Of a stretch of DNA of 64,000 bases, positions 28,201-43,200 are shown in pieces. Within the stretch, counting starts at the first letter, position 1; each line of letters begins with the position of its first letter. A program made the position numbers and the translations under genes. This stretch comes from Eudromia elegans (lineage: Eukaryota > Chordata > Aves > Tinamiformes > Tinamidae). The notes beneath the pieces were generated by a model. The model worked only from the letters and a program-made list of their open reading frames with translations, searched no databases and had not been told where the DNA came from. The stretch is from the NCBI GenBank assembly GCA_003342815.1, contig PTEX01000194.1, forward strand, positions 124,001 to 188,000, written 5' to 3'.

Positions 28201-31200
28201 GACTGCTCCTTGCAGCAACACATATATGATGGTAGGGAGTGATACCCCTCCCATCAAACTATGTCATAAAATACTTCTGGCAAATCTAAGTCATTAAGAA
28301 ATTCCACTGATTATAACAAAAATTAGATCAAGACTTTGAATTCCTNTCTGCAATAAGCATTCCTTAAGTCAGAAAATTTGCTGTACAAGCTAAGGTCATC
28401 ATGCTCACTGTCCTCAGTGATCACTACTGAAGGAACATGGTTATTTGTTTTAATTGAACCTTGTAATTTACTCAAGGCTATAGTTACATGAAAGGTGTTT
28501 CTTACATTAGAATAATGTTCTCTCTCNCTACTCTTCTTGCAATGTCTGATAAATGAATGATAAAAGAGAGAATTCCCAGCAGAACTTTAGCAGTGTATTT
28601 TTAAATGACATGGGTGATCTTGCCCAGAGCCTGGGCAAATTTTAGGTTATTGCTTATATATATCATTGTCTTGATCAATGTCCTGCTTCAGAATCCTTCT
28701 TCTAATCTGATCTCACTGAGTCCAGTGAGAAACCTCATGTTTGCAGGGTTAAACACTTTGAGGCTTTTAAAAATGGGTCTTTTATTTTTTTGCACTTCAT
28801 AGCTACCACTAACCATGTACCTTTTGGCATTTGTTTGGCAGTGGTGTCGAAGAGGCCAGTGTGTCAAATATGGGGAACATGGACCCAAGCCTGTCAATGG
28901 CCAATGGTCGGCCTGGTCTGAGTGGTCAGAGTGTTCTCGCACTTGTGGAGGAGGGGTCACGTATCAGGAAAGACACTGCAATAATCCAAAGTAAGACATA
29001 GATATGAAAAGGTATTATTTTTATGCTAATTATTTATGTAATTTAATCAAAGAAGAAGGAATAGAGTCCATATTTTTTGGGAAAAAACTTAGTCTAACTT
29101 TGTCATGTTAGGGCCATTTATAATAATAATTCAAGCAGAAATGTTCATACTTGAAGTTAAATGATCACAAACCATGAAAAATAGGAGATCAGAATCTCAG
29201 GGTCTAATTCCCTTTATAAAACAGGAAATATTTTCCTTGATCAGATTACTATACATGTCATTCCATGGCTTTTCACTCTATTGCATTCCAATGAAGATTC
29301 ATCTCAATTTCTTTCATTGTTCACTATTTCTTTTCTAAAAAAGAGTGCTGCAGAACTATTTAAGCTACTCTTGTAGCATTATTTGAGGTGCAGCATTGAC
29401 ATTTTTGCAGTTACTCCTTAAGGGTTTTTGCTAACCATCTCTTGGAGACTGTATCTAAGAAAATGTCTTCCTTGCCAATAATCCCCAGTAAGGACTCAGC
29501 TCTAAGGGCATCTTCTCATGCGAGGATCTTTACTTCTGTTCTCCAAAGCTGGGCATGTACTCACACGCAAAGCGTAGGCTAGGAGCATCGCACCACTACA
29601 TATTCCGTACCCTCTGTGCAAAGCTGGCAATCAGAAGCAGTTATACTAATAAGAGCTTCTGGGAGCAGTTGAACCAAGCCGTACTGGCAGCATAAATGTC
29701 ATGACTTTATCAGTGTAGATTATAGCCTTTGCTCAGAAATTCAGTTTTGTACATTGAATGTAGTTTCCTATGGTTTATCTAAATTCTACTGACAACATGT
29801 TTGTAAAAAGTCAAGGCAAGGAGAAGTCCATCAGTTGTCTGGCCAGTAGTGTCAGTGATGGGAGTAGGCTGTATTATTAAAATGCTGGAGCAGAATTGGG
29901 AACCAGATACTCTTCCAGTGCTCCCTAGTGTGGTAGAATTTTATATCATTCTCTGTGGCTAGAAGTCANGATCTTGCCATAAATAATCCTACCGTATTGC
30001 TTGTTTGCTGGCATTTACTTGGAAGCAATTTGGGTTGCTTCTGTCCTCACACTTCAGAAGCTTTGCTCTTTATTGATTAAGGAGGTTAAAAAAAGATCAT
30101 AGAAGTGCTGAAGCTATGGAGAAAGTTGGTAGAGAACTAAGTCTAAACCCAACAGCTTGGCTGCCTAGACTGAAATATCCCTGACTTCATTGATAGCTAT
30201 TTAAAGACACATCTTCCCTGCCCTTAAAAAACTGAATTATCATCAATTGGGACAGAAAAGTTGCCTTTTAAAAACCTTTGCTGTTGGACACAGCAGTAGA
30301 TGACCTCAGGAAAGGTCAGTGGAAGGTTTTACCTACAGCACCTTCCCTGGAGCTTTACCCAGCTGTCAGTGGACTAGCAGAGGGGTTTCCACCCCTTCCT
30401 TTGTGGGACTGTTTTGCAGACTAGGCTTTTGGCAAAGCCAGCTAGACCTTCAGCCAGCAGTACCTTCAAAGCCGAGACAAAATGAGAAAACCAGGCCCCA
30501 ACTTGTTTTCAGAGAAGTATGAGGGTTTGTATTGACAATAAGGAATAGCACAAAGATAAAGGAACCTGGGTTTTCGCATCTCTGTTGTACCAAGCTGCCC
30601 CTGTTTTATTATAGAGCAGGATGCATGTTAAGAAGAGAATTTGAATGATATGGGATAAAATTTTCACTCTCTGTTTAGGGATTTAGACAAACAGCTCCAT
30701 TATATGTTTTGCAACTGTATAAACCCCATATCTTTTAAATTATCCTATTTTTTCCTTAATGTGTGTGTAACATGGGCAAGCCATTAGAAGAAAGACCACA
30801 GCTTGTCTTCCAAGTTTCATTCCATCCCTTAAAGATTTTAAAAGTTGTGATACAAATGTATGTAGGTGCAAAAAGGAGGACAACAACCCACACATTCCTA
30901 TAGTTTGGGGTTTTGAAGACTTGGCACAGTACTTGCAGATGTGTACCTGTGAAATGGCAACAATAACAGCAGTGGATTCCAGTGTAGATCCATAAGGAAT
31001 ATGAATGTGAGTGAATACATTACTCAGCAGCTTATGAGACCTCTCAGTCTTTTTTTTAAAGAACAAATCTTATGCTTAAAATCCCTTTACAGTCATGTAC
31101 ATAGACCCAATATTAAAGCAAGATAAGATACTAGTAAAGTAATAGACTATGTTCTTTTCATCCTGCCAGAATTAAAGAAAATACCCAGGTAAGGTCTCTT

Positions 31201-34200
31201 CAAGTGAATGCCATGCGTTTAAGGCTAACCATGAACTTCACTGTTTTCCCAAAACAGGGCAACTCTGAACAATCCATGTTTCCTTCACTATTTACAAATA
31301 CCTTTTTTAACAGTGAACTACAAAACCAACTACTAGGTTGTAATTACTCATTCTGTTTATGTTTGATCAGTTTGATGTTGTCCCTTATTAACCCTTACTG
31401 TGATAGGTAATTATTTGCACATGTTCATTCTTGGATTACAACAGGTTGAAAATAGCTATATAACAAGATTGAAAGCAGCAAACAGCTGTATGAATTTAAA
31501 TTGGTGAGAACATGATTCACCTCTCTGGTCACATCTGTGCTGTGTTTGTAATGACCCCAGCAGGTATTGCATGGCAGCTGCTATGCTTGGTTGAAGCAAC
31601 CACAGAAGTTAATGGAAGTTGGTTAGAAATATTCATCTCTTAAGACAATATGTTCTCTCATTTCATCAGTGCACAGGTAACAGTACACACAATGTAGGAT
31701 GTGAAAAGATTATTTTTCTTTTTTAGGCCACAGTATGGCGGCAAATTCTGTTATGGCTCAGGTCGTATTTATCAGCTTTGCAATTATCAGCCCTGCCCAC
31801 CAAATAGCCCGGACTTCCGTGCCCAGCAGTGTGCAGAATACAACAGCAAACCCTTCCGGGGGTGGTACTACAAGTGGAAGCCCTACACTAAAGTGGAAGG
31901 TAATTATAGCCCTGCTCTGATGGACAAAGTCAAATGCAGGAAACCAGCTATAAAACTGTAATTCAACCATATTCTTTGGGCAAATATTACCCTGGTGTAA
32001 GCAAACAGAAATTCAGTTGGCTTATTTGGAGATGTGTTTACTTTCTAGCATACCTGAATCTCACCTTCTGTGTGATTCTGCCTGTATGAACGTGCAGAGT
32101 TGATTTTGATTGTGAATTTAGAGCTTTGTCTTTGGCATGGCTCCCTGGCTGTTGCTACCTTCTCTTTTATTTTATATTAGTTATATTTTAGTGTAAAATG
32201 AAAGAAAACAACAACAAAAAATTTCCATGGATTTTTCAGCATGAGAAATATGAGCTCCCACAATAATACTACCAGACTCTTCCTTCATTTGGAATGTTCT
32301 CAGATTTCTAAATGTAACAATAAATCAACCTTTTGACTTTTCTACTGATATTGTCCCATGAGAATTGCAAAAAAGACCAGTTTACTGACATGAATTTTTA
32401 AGGCTAGCTGTTTCTACCAGGTCTTTATAAAGGTCTCAAAAACTGTTTTATCTCTTTTGTAGAAGTTAAGTTCATTTCTTCTTTACTCATTTTTATTTTG
32501 TTATTAGAATCAATATTCACTTTTATCAGAAATAACCAATATTTTTATCAAAGCACAGTGTGCAATTGTTGCTACGTAAACATAAGTAGGTAGTATACAT
32601 CACATTGTAGATGCTCTGTTTAGACCTGTGTGAATTTGCTTTGAAGGGTATCATACATATAATGTTATATATGCACACATATAATTTTTATTTGGGTCCT
32701 GTTTATTTTAGAGGCATTTTGACTGGTATTTAGAAATCTTTGTTGTAACAGCTATTATGAATGTAGGAAAGAGTTTCACAGCATGTCCCAATAGATGCTG
32801 TATTATAGGCAGAATTTAACTAGAAATTAAGCTAACCTTCATTCATTTTAAAGATAGAAGGGATACATTTAGCAAAAGAAACAGAAGCTTAAGATTAGGA
32901 AAAAAGGACATGATTTCTGAAAGGAAGAAGTTCCCAAATAATTCTGAAATTAAAAATGAATTACTGTCCTAATTTTCTTAACTGCTTTTCCAAATCTCAC
33001 CCAAGATCTGTATTTGTGCTCTTAAACCCAAGACCTAGTTTTCAAAATTGCTACATGTGTTTGACTCTATAGAAAGAGTGGAGTGCTAAGTAATATCAAA
33101 AATCCAGGTGCTTATTTAAGGGCAGAAAGCATTTTGAATCCAAATTCATGCTCCTGAAAATGTCCCTTACTTGCATGAAATTGTGTGCTTCACCAAGTGT
33201 TACAATATTGCAATAGCACTACTGAATTTTTTTAGGCAGAATTTATTAGCCCTTCATAAGCACAATATACCATCCATATAGAAAAAGAAATCTGATTGAC
33301 AATACTGTGAATTTTTGAGAGGAAAGGTGCTTTTATTAAGGGGAAATTTGCCCGCACTTCTAGCTTCCTACTGAAACTATCATTTGTGCAACATTGCTTC
33401 TTTTTCATTTTTTACTTAAAAATAATGAAAATATTACCAGTCTCCCATTTCTCTGAATAAAAAATGAAACTTGAAACTGTGGGCAAGTGCTTTTGAAATT
33501 TAGGGCCACATCAGCAGCTCAGCTAATGCAATATGTGTGTTTCACACTGATGTAGAATTTTAAACTATGTGAGTGTCTGGGTTGTCAAATACACGTTATT
33601 TTAAAGCAGTATAATATAAGCTGGCATATTTGGCTGTTTCTGTCTATCTTGGTGTCTCAATATGTGACCAGCCACAAATTACCTTTGTATCTGCCATGTT
33701 ACCTAGGATGTGGGAAGAAATAATAATCTGAATTTTTCTTTTTTTTTTTTTTTAACTTTCTTTGGTCTGGTAACACTTTCTTGTCTTGTTCTTTTCCCAG
33801 AGGAAGACAGATGTAAATTGTACTGCACAGCTGAAGACTTTGACTTTTTCTTTGCAATGTCCAGCAAAGTGAAGGATGGAACGCTGTGTTCTCCAAACAA
33901 ATATGATGTTTGCATTGATGGAATTTGTGAAGTAAGAAAAAATTCAGTTCCTTACAATTGTAATGCCTTTTTTTTCCCTTCTGGTGGGCAGTTGACTACT
34001 TTATCAAAAATGCAGCTGTTTTTTCAAGTTCCCTTGTGTCTGAATCCTTCACTTCTGCCTTTTGGTTGCAGCAAGTAGGGTGTGATCATGGACTTGGTTC
34101 CAAAGCTGTATTGGATGCTTGTGGAGTTTGTAAAGGAGATAATTCAACATGCAAGTTCTTTAAAGGCCAATACTTGATCCAGCACAAAGCTAATGGTAAG

Positions 34201-37200
34201 GAAAGCTGTTCCACATGATCATCAACTCATTGCTCTGCTGTATCCCCATGTAATATATATGACTCCTTGCTCATTAGGGCAGTGGCTGAAAGTCCAGATG
34301 TGAACTGAAAAATCACAGGGAGAGTGAGAGGAGAGTTCACTTTTCTCCTGTTCCTTAGTAACAAGAAACTATGAACATAAGTCTTGGTTAGTTAATTTGC
34401 AGGCATTCCTCTTGTCTCCTAAGTCGCTTTTTTTCTGCTATATTTTGATTTTTTTTAAAAAAAAAAGTTTTAGGATTCAGGCAAGTGAAAAAAATAGCTG
34501 TAAATAATTCTGTCTGGAATGAGCTTGTGGAAGATGTGAACAGTGGTACACAGCATAATGCCAAACATGACAGCACTTCCCATGTCCATTTTCAAATTAA
34601 AGTCATTGGAAGCCATCCGACTGATTCAATGAATGACCCAGTCACTAGGCTGCAGACTTTTCTTCATTGGTCTGTCACAGGCTTCTTGGGAAATAATCTC
34701 ATTCTACCACTATTTCTGAGGCATAAATTGCAGATAATAAGTATTTCCTTAACCTTAGGGGTGTTTTGAAAATTCATGTACTGATAATCCTAAGGATTAT
34801 TTAGGCCAGGAAAGTATTTAGGATGTAGCTATATAGAGATAAAATATAATGCTAGGAAAATAATTGCTCAGATTGCTCTGCGCAATTAGCCGTATGCAGA
34901 GGGAGCTTGTCAGTGATGTCTGATCACTGTGCAATGAGAGGGATTTCCAAATGCTTAGGGGAGAGTTGTTCGCAGCAGGGAGATCCATTGGTAGAAAGGG
35001 CTCCATGAAAACTCTGTGTCCAAGTGCCTCTTGCCCTAAAAGCTCATCCATGATTAAAATAATGCCGTCCAGTTATCCTAGGGAACTAAAGGGAGAACAT
35101 GGTAAAACCATTACAATAAGGCCACTACTAGTCTGATAGGCATTTTTTCTTTATGATTGAACAGCAGAAAAAGCAAGTTCACCTTAGAAAATTTCAGGAA
35201 TTGCAACATCTCTGAGTTACTCTGATCACAGGCTGCATAGGAGCTTTAAAATCAGGACTGATATGTCCTTGTGCAAATGCAGTGACTTTTGGCAGATCAG
35301 AAGAGCTATCTTCAGTGTCTTTCAATCTGGTGACTCCGGTTGAAGCATCCCTACCTGTATGAAAGCTGCAAAACTGTTGCTTGCTTCTTTCTTTTCAGAC
35401 TACTATACGGTGGTCACCATTCCAGCAGGAGCACGCAGCATCCAGCTCCATGAAATGCAGATCTCGAGCAGCTACCTTGCAGTGCGCAACCTCAGCAAGA
35501 AGTATTATCTGACGGGAGACTGGACAATTGACTGGCCAGGAAAGTTCTCTTTTGCTGGAACCGTTTTTGATTATCAACGCTCTTTCAACCAGCCGGAGAG
35601 TCTGTATGCAGCAGGACCGACTAATGAGACGCTGGTCTTTGAAGTAAGTTTTCTGCTGTTTATTCTTTCCTTGATGTCTATTACAGAATTAGTAACGACA
35701 GCTTTAGCTCTGTCTGTGCTGTCGCTCTCAGTGAGATTAAAGAATAGCACTGAGCCACGACAGTGTTCAGACTTAATTGTGTAGTCATGCTAGATTGAAA
35801 GGCCTTTCACTGGTTTATCGAGCTCTGAAGTTTTAGTAAGATGTTGCCCATTCTGAGAAAAGAAAAATGTGTGGAACATGCCACATACCGTTATTTTTCA
35901 GTTGCTGCACAATGGTAACAGAGATTATAAACCCATCCCAGAAGTGGTATATGATAAAATTCAGTGATGTAAAAATTAAGTCAAACGTGATGTTAAAGCT
36001 TAAGAGTAACAGTTTCAAATAATGCTGCTGAAACCTCAGGCACATGTATCCATTTTTATATCTTCTTTGGGAAACAGATGGTCTGAGTACCATGCATGGG
36101 CTCCTAAGTAATTTCTTGATTCAGTTTTATTGCTGACAAAATCTAGGATAATAAATGTTACATATATTTATCTCCTAATCAAATTTATACCTACTCCATC
36201 TGCCAGATGCCCTGTGTCGGAACTATGCTTAGCAGAAAATAAATTTGGTGCTTATACAGTTTGTTCCTGTGTTAGAATTTTGAAGCTGGTCAGAAGTACT
36301 TTTGCTCTAAGAAAAACCCCTCTCTGCATTAGGCTGCTCTGTGGGATTGTCTGTAAAAAGGCGTCAGACCATCTGATGGTCTGCGGGGCTGCACGCATCG
36401 CAGTGACTGCCAGCTCCAGTACTCTGCCTGCTTTAGGAGAAGGCTCAGGCAAATCCCGGGATTTGTAGCTCATCTGTTATGGCCATTTTGATGAGTCCGT
36501 GGCTGTGAGAAGGCAAGAGCCCTCCCTAGAAGGGCTCAGTTCTTTCCCACACCTGCCAGCAAAATCTATGTTTTTCTCCAGAGTGTCCTTGGGGAGCGGG
36601 AGGCTGAGAGCCGCAGCCGCTGTCCGAGACAGCGACTTGTGGTTCCTTACCCCAGCCTGTAACACCACGGCTAAAAGCTGCTCTGGGACGGAATTCTGCA
36701 GGAATGGACACCCGAGTGTCCTCTCTCTTACAAACCTCTGTTCTGATCAACTAAGAAACACCATAATTATAGACTGCAATGTGAAATATATTCTTCAAGG
36801 AATATTTGATCAAGGGCTACAACGATTCAGTACAGGATTTGTCTGGAATGTGTAAGAGCTTAACTGATACTNCTATTGATTGAGTTATGTTCTTATAACG
36901 CTCTTTAAAAAGAGCCATTGAGGCCCATGGACCTTTAACATGTTTAAGTATTTTGCTTTAGGATGGATAACTTCTTATGGGCTAACAGTTGAATATTTTC
37001 ACAAGTGATTGTCATGATTTGCAATGCCTTTTTAAAGCATTGTTTTCTCAGTTGAAAAATTTCCATTGGGGAGTGTATGTTAATAAGGATATTTTAGTCC
37101 AAAGAAGAGTTTGTTCTATAAGTTACAGACATGTTTCTCGGTCTGCAAATCATTTCCAAAATAGCCTTACACCAAAGCAGCAAGCACACTTATAAATACC

Positions 37201-40200
37201 ATGAAATGTTAAACTGAGCTATAGGGAATTTTGTTTGTCATAATAAAAATGAAATTGAACTACATTATTAAAGAACTAAAGTATGAATAATAAACTGCCT
37301 ACAAGATGACTTACTTGGCTGCATATTGTGCAAAAACTTTACAGATAGAGATTAAAGGGGAAAAAAAGACGGATCTTGCTTTAATGCCAATTTAATGCCA
37401 AATAACACTTCTGTTTTCATCCTATCAAATTATGCTAAACAGTTTTATTAAGATTTAGCATTTAACTTGAGGCTATTGCTCCTATGAGAGCTTATTTAAA
37501 CTTCCCTCGTATTTTTATTGAAATACCTACACCACTAGCACTGGTAACTAGGGATTGTAACAACTAAAATGTTACAGTCATGTATTCCCTAAATATATAT
37601 CTCTAGGAGCAGTAGTTAATATTTTTTTTCAATAATTTAAGCAATATTCAGCAATCTGAATTCTTAACAACAGTCATAGTTTTGCTAGACATTTGTGTGC
37701 AGACTTAAGAGCACAGGTTTTTGTGGGAGCTTCTGGGTGCAGAGCAGCCTGCAGGCAGCCAGCGAGTTCGGGCTGCGTGTGTCCTTGGGCCGCCCACGTG
37801 GCAGGGCCGGGACCTGCGCTCTCCATCCCTGGGACTAGACAGGTCAGGGCTCAGGGCTATCCCTTCCTTTGAAATGCGGCCATTCCCCCAAGTATTTACT
37901 TGAAAGAGACATCTGAAGCACCTATTAATCGAGAAAGATGCAACCCAAATAAGAAAAAAAAAAATATTTTCTTCCATACTACGAAACCAGCAATAGTCCA
38001 GCCTTGCAGTCACTCTACCTGTTTTGTATTTGTGATATATTATCGTACAGATTATTCCTATGAATCTTTTCCATCAGGTTTTCAATGGTTCAGTTTGGCA
38101 CATATCATTTAATCAGATTTGTGGTCCTAAGACATTATTTGAAGGGATAAGAGACAAGAAAAGAATGATAGGGTGTCTTTATAATTATACTGGAATTTTA
38201 GAAAATATTTTTTTTTTTTAATATAAATTTATATCTTCCTATATAAGTGTATAATTACGGCAGCCAGCATGCCAAAGAAGACAAAGAGCAGTGACTCTGA
38301 AATTTAACTAGGTTCTGAGAGAAAAAAATACAAACTTCCCTGGACAAATATTTTGGAGGAGGAAGAGGACAGTGTGTCAAGAATGTGGGATGAAATGGGG
38401 AAGACTAGTATTTCTGGAGCCCAGCTACTGACATGTAAATGTATGGCCAGGTTTAGGAGTTCATCAGAGCTTTTCCTCGATTGTTCACAAAGCAAAATTC
38501 CATATAGAGGGAAGGCAGAAAAGTCAAGCCAGTGCGTTGGTCCCCATTAGAATTTGTGCATCGTTCTGAAGGTGCAGTTGTATTATTGATACTTTGGTGA
38601 TTGTGGGTTTGTAGAAACCAATGAACTCAGTTGATCACAGGTAATCTGCAGTCAATACTTTTAATTTAAAGGCCTTGNCAGTGTTTTTCTGGTAACTGAA
38701 AAAGATGGAATTTGAGGAGGATAAACTGTGTTTCTGTACTCATTTATCTTCCTTTGGAAATCAGTGCCGAGCGCGGTCCCTGGTGCACGTGGATGTTTCC
38801 ACAGTGAGCAGCGCAGCAAGGCCAGGGCCACGCCAAGACTCTCGGCAGTTCCTGCTGCTTGCTGCAGCCTCCAGGCACTGCCAAGATGGGCTGGAATTGG
38901 GGCAAAGATTTGAAAGGACAAAACAAACCCAACTGTTACGTGGGCTTGGAAATCCTGCATGAGCGTGGATTAGTAAACTAACTTGAAAACGAGAGAGATT
39001 GATAATCTGATTTTGTATTTTGTCAGTGAGGTGGTGCAGGATGAATTGACTCGAGACTCCAGTCAGATTTGAATAAGCCCGTTTTTTCAGGATGAGACAG
39101 AACCAGTATCCTCACTGAACTCCACACTCGGTGAAATATTGAATAGGGAATTATGACATCTTGCTGAAGAAAGATGATTTATCTTGATAGCAATAAGTAA
39201 CACATGGAAAGGATGCTTTACAAAGGGGCAAACATCCACAGGAAGGGAAGGTGAAGGGAGCTTCAAAGCAGGAAAATGTCTAATTAAAACCAATAAATCA
39301 CTTCCTCCTTGTCGATAGGGGTGGGGGGGAGAAAAGAGAGAGAGAGAGAAAGAAAGCCAGGTGGAATGACTTTACTGATGATCTAGCTGCCAAGCTGCAG
39401 TTATAAAGCATTACATTTATTATTAGCTACTAGGTGATAAATTTGTACTGATTTCCCCTAAAGAGAAAGTAAATTAAAGAGAGCTAAGATGTGCTTATAA
39501 GATACAGATGTTGATGCAGTATAATGGATAAAAGAGTTCTTCTTTAGTGAAGAGAGATTAGCTGGACAGTGTCCCTGAAGGTTGTATGTTTAGCATGTGA
39601 ACAGTAAAATGGAGACCCCATAACAACAGAGGACAAATCTGAAACAGCTGAAGTAGAAATGAGATCATACAGGCCTTTTCAGGGGTACTCGTTTTCTATC
39701 TTTTTTTTTTCTCCCTTTAATGACCTTAGTGGATTTTCTTGAAAAACAATAGTTTTTCATAATCTTTTAGTTAAGATTGTTTTTAAAGTGGCTGTTGGAA
39801 CATAGAAGGCATAAAGATGCTTTTGTTTTAAGGTCTAGCTAGCTAGTTAATGGGTAATTCTTCCTTTGCAGTCATTTTTTCTCTACGGGTTCTCTCGCTT
39901 CCCTTTGAAGCTCTTGCTGTTAGCCACTGTCATGGGTAACATCCAATATGTGCCCATTTTAGACAAGGGTTCTGTGTTTTTAAACTGTTTTAACAGTTTC
40001 TCCCAGTATCATATGCTCCATCCTTAGATATGCACCACTGCAAATCAAGTAAACTCATGGAACTCATGGAAGGAATAAACCTTGATTAATTAAAGAAATC
40101 AGAATTGGCTCAGGATGCTGGATGTTACAGCATTTATTAAATCCATGTGGATAATAGCAGATGAAAACGCAGGACTCACTGCGTTTCTTTGTGAAAATAG

Positions 40201-43200
40201 CGATACCACCAGCAGTCAGCACTCTTCCAAACACACAGACTTCTCCGTTTGCCCTCTTGGAGGAAGCTGACTGCTTTTATACCTAAGCAAATTAGCAAAG
40301 ATTTACAAAGTGTAGGAGACACACAGGAAATAAAGATGTCATTTGAAAAATCAGACTAAAGCTAGTATATATGGCAGCATTCTAAATTTGGGCTTATGCC
40401 TATTTTCTAGGCTATGCAAATGCAGAATGAGTAAAGATGAAAATACATGAAGGACATGCGAGTAAACAGTAGCTCTTCCTTTATTTTGCTCTTTTTTAAA
40501 AGCTCAGCTTCGCACCATAAGTGATAAATGTCTATTTGTCCTTCACAGAGAGAATCATTCTTTTTTTTGTCAGCCTTTTACATGCCAGACACTTTTATGT
40601 CTTCCTATACATTAGACAGAATACTATGGAGGAAAAAGGACTTTATCTTGTCTAAATTAATCTCTCTAAATTCAGTGTATATGCAAGTAACTTCACATAC
40701 AACTTCTTCCAATAAAGCATACCTTAAAAGCACAAATCAGTCATAAAAATGACATGTTGATAGGCATGTCAATTTGCCCTCCAAAAGACAGTATTTTATT
40801 GGAGGCTTATGATAGCCAATAATTTGCCCTCCAAATAATTTGCCCTCCAAAAGACAGTATTTTATTGGAGGCTTATGATAGCCAAAGAAAGAGGGGAAAA
40901 AATAAGTAAGTAGAGCAGATGTACAGCTAGTTCAGAAAATATTTGGGTTTAGCTTTGAAATCAAAATTAGCAGTAAAAGGAAAAGATTTTTTACTCAGGA
41001 GAATTCAACTTATCCATTGTTTTAACATTTTATGCCCTAAGCGAAAGCCACAGTTCTTTTCCTTCAGAATAGGTCTGGCAGATCCCAGCCATAGAGTCTG
41101 TGGTTTTCGAACTCAAGAAGCTGTAAATTTTATAACTCTGCGCCCTGTGGTCTGAGCTGCTGAGTGTTGTGTCTGAAGTCAGGTGGTTGGTGTGTTAAAG
41201 GTAGACATTAAACAGCTCAACTGAGGAACTGGAAATGCTTAAGGAGGTGGTTTGCCAGCTGTAAATTTGGGAGCAAATGCCAGTTGGCTGAAAAGATGCT
41301 GGACTGCATCCAGTTAAGTAGACTAGCATAGGAGGTCTTTCCAAATTTGTGGGTCTGATAACTTGGCTGTATAGGCAGACTGCAGTTATTGGGTTGTTAA
41401 GGAAGGGCTTTATAATGAATGTTTGAAAGTACGATAGAAATATTTTTATATGCTTATTACTTTGGCAAAATTGCAACTTTGCAATAGCATTGCATTCTTG
41501 ATGAAAACTTGGTTGAACAGTATACATTGAATAACATTTTTCTGCTGAGTGCAAGTGACTTTAAATTATATGCTTTTGTACTCTGCAATACTGGGTCTGC
41601 AATGCTTTTCCCAACTTAGCTGAAATGGGACGATACGGGAGGTAGGGTAAGATCCAGTAAGTACGATCCAGCTCTTGCCTTCTAAACATTCTCTCCTGTG
41701 ATCTGACAGGTGGGAAGGAGCCCTAGCTTGGTGGTTGGCTTGGGAAGTTACAGACTTTGTATTCGGATTGTGTCTGCTCACCAGTGCTCAAGGAGGGGCT
41801 GCCAGCCCCATGTCTCTCCTCTGTGTTCAGGCAGCAGAACAACACTCTGACAGGGATAAATCTGGTCACCATGTTTCTTCTGTCTTGTCATCCCTCCGAG
41901 TCCTGCTGCTCAGGGGCGTTTCTTGCCTCTGTTATCTCAGANTAGAGAACAGCTAAGTAGTACTTCCCAGAAGGCTTTTATTTCAGAAGACTGTTTATTT
42001 TGGCCACTGATACAGCAGTTTTATGACAATTGTCAGAATCTAGACACAAGAGTGGATCATTACACATGGTCCTGACGTACAGACAAGGAATAAGCCTTAT
42101 CTTCGCTATAGGGCTTACTAGAAGGCCCATTAGAGTTTCAGCCTTGGCACTTGAAGGAGCATAGAGCAGTTACTGAAACGGGAAAAGGTGCATCCTCAGA
42201 GGACTGNGACTTTGACCACTCAGATGTTGCCAAACTTCTTCTGTCACAGAAAGAAAATTAAGCTACTTTCCAAACTTGATTGCTTCTCTGTATTTGGATA
42301 GGCCCAATAAATGTGCTCTTTTTTTGAGAAGTGGCTTTATGCCATGCATTTCTGTGAAAGAAAGTGTCATCGTTTTTACTGAAGAATGTATTCTGAAGCT
42401 TCACACATTAGAGGTTTGTCTTGTGCTGTGCAGGGCAGCTTGATTTTGCCCAGCAATCCAATTCCAAAGTTTTCTTTAATCCTGTTCTTGTAAAATTGTT
42501 GTGATCTGCTTGTATGACTCATCTGTGAAGCAGATATGGTAACATGGTTTATTTCAGGAATATTCAGTAGCAAGAGGGACAGGTATTTCACGGTGTTTAG
42601 GAAACAAGCTCCTTGCAGTAAAGGAGTGTTTCAAGTAAACAAGACTAAAGTTTTTTGTTAAGTCTTGCTTTTTGTAATTTTAATTTACCTATGCTTAGGT
42701 TTTCTAATCTNAGTCTTTGAATGAGAAGAAACATACTCTCCTTTTCTTTTGAATGTATTTTGCCTTTTATAGTTNTAAATTCCCGTATTCTCAGTTTGGA
42801 TCATTATCAAGCTCACTGACTGAAATATTTGGCTAAGAATGGAATATATAGCATCCGTTTTTCTTTCTTTTAGAAAAGTAAACATTATGCAGTCCAGATC
42901 CTTCATGTGTTCAACATTATTAAGCTTGAGTTCATGTAAATTTGGTTTAAATTTTCACTGTCATGGATAATTTCTCCTTTCCAATATGTACATTTTTGGA
43001 ATACTTTAAAACAATTGGTCACATATTGGAAAGTTACTAAATTTCTTGGTTTTAAAAGACATAAATGTAAGTTTGATCATTTTCTGAAACCCAGCTATAC
43101 AGAGGTGAGTCCTACCTACATGGATGTGCTTAAGCCCTCAGTTTAGATATCATGTGATGTACTGCCTGCTGTATTTTATGAATATCTTGAACAGTCATCA

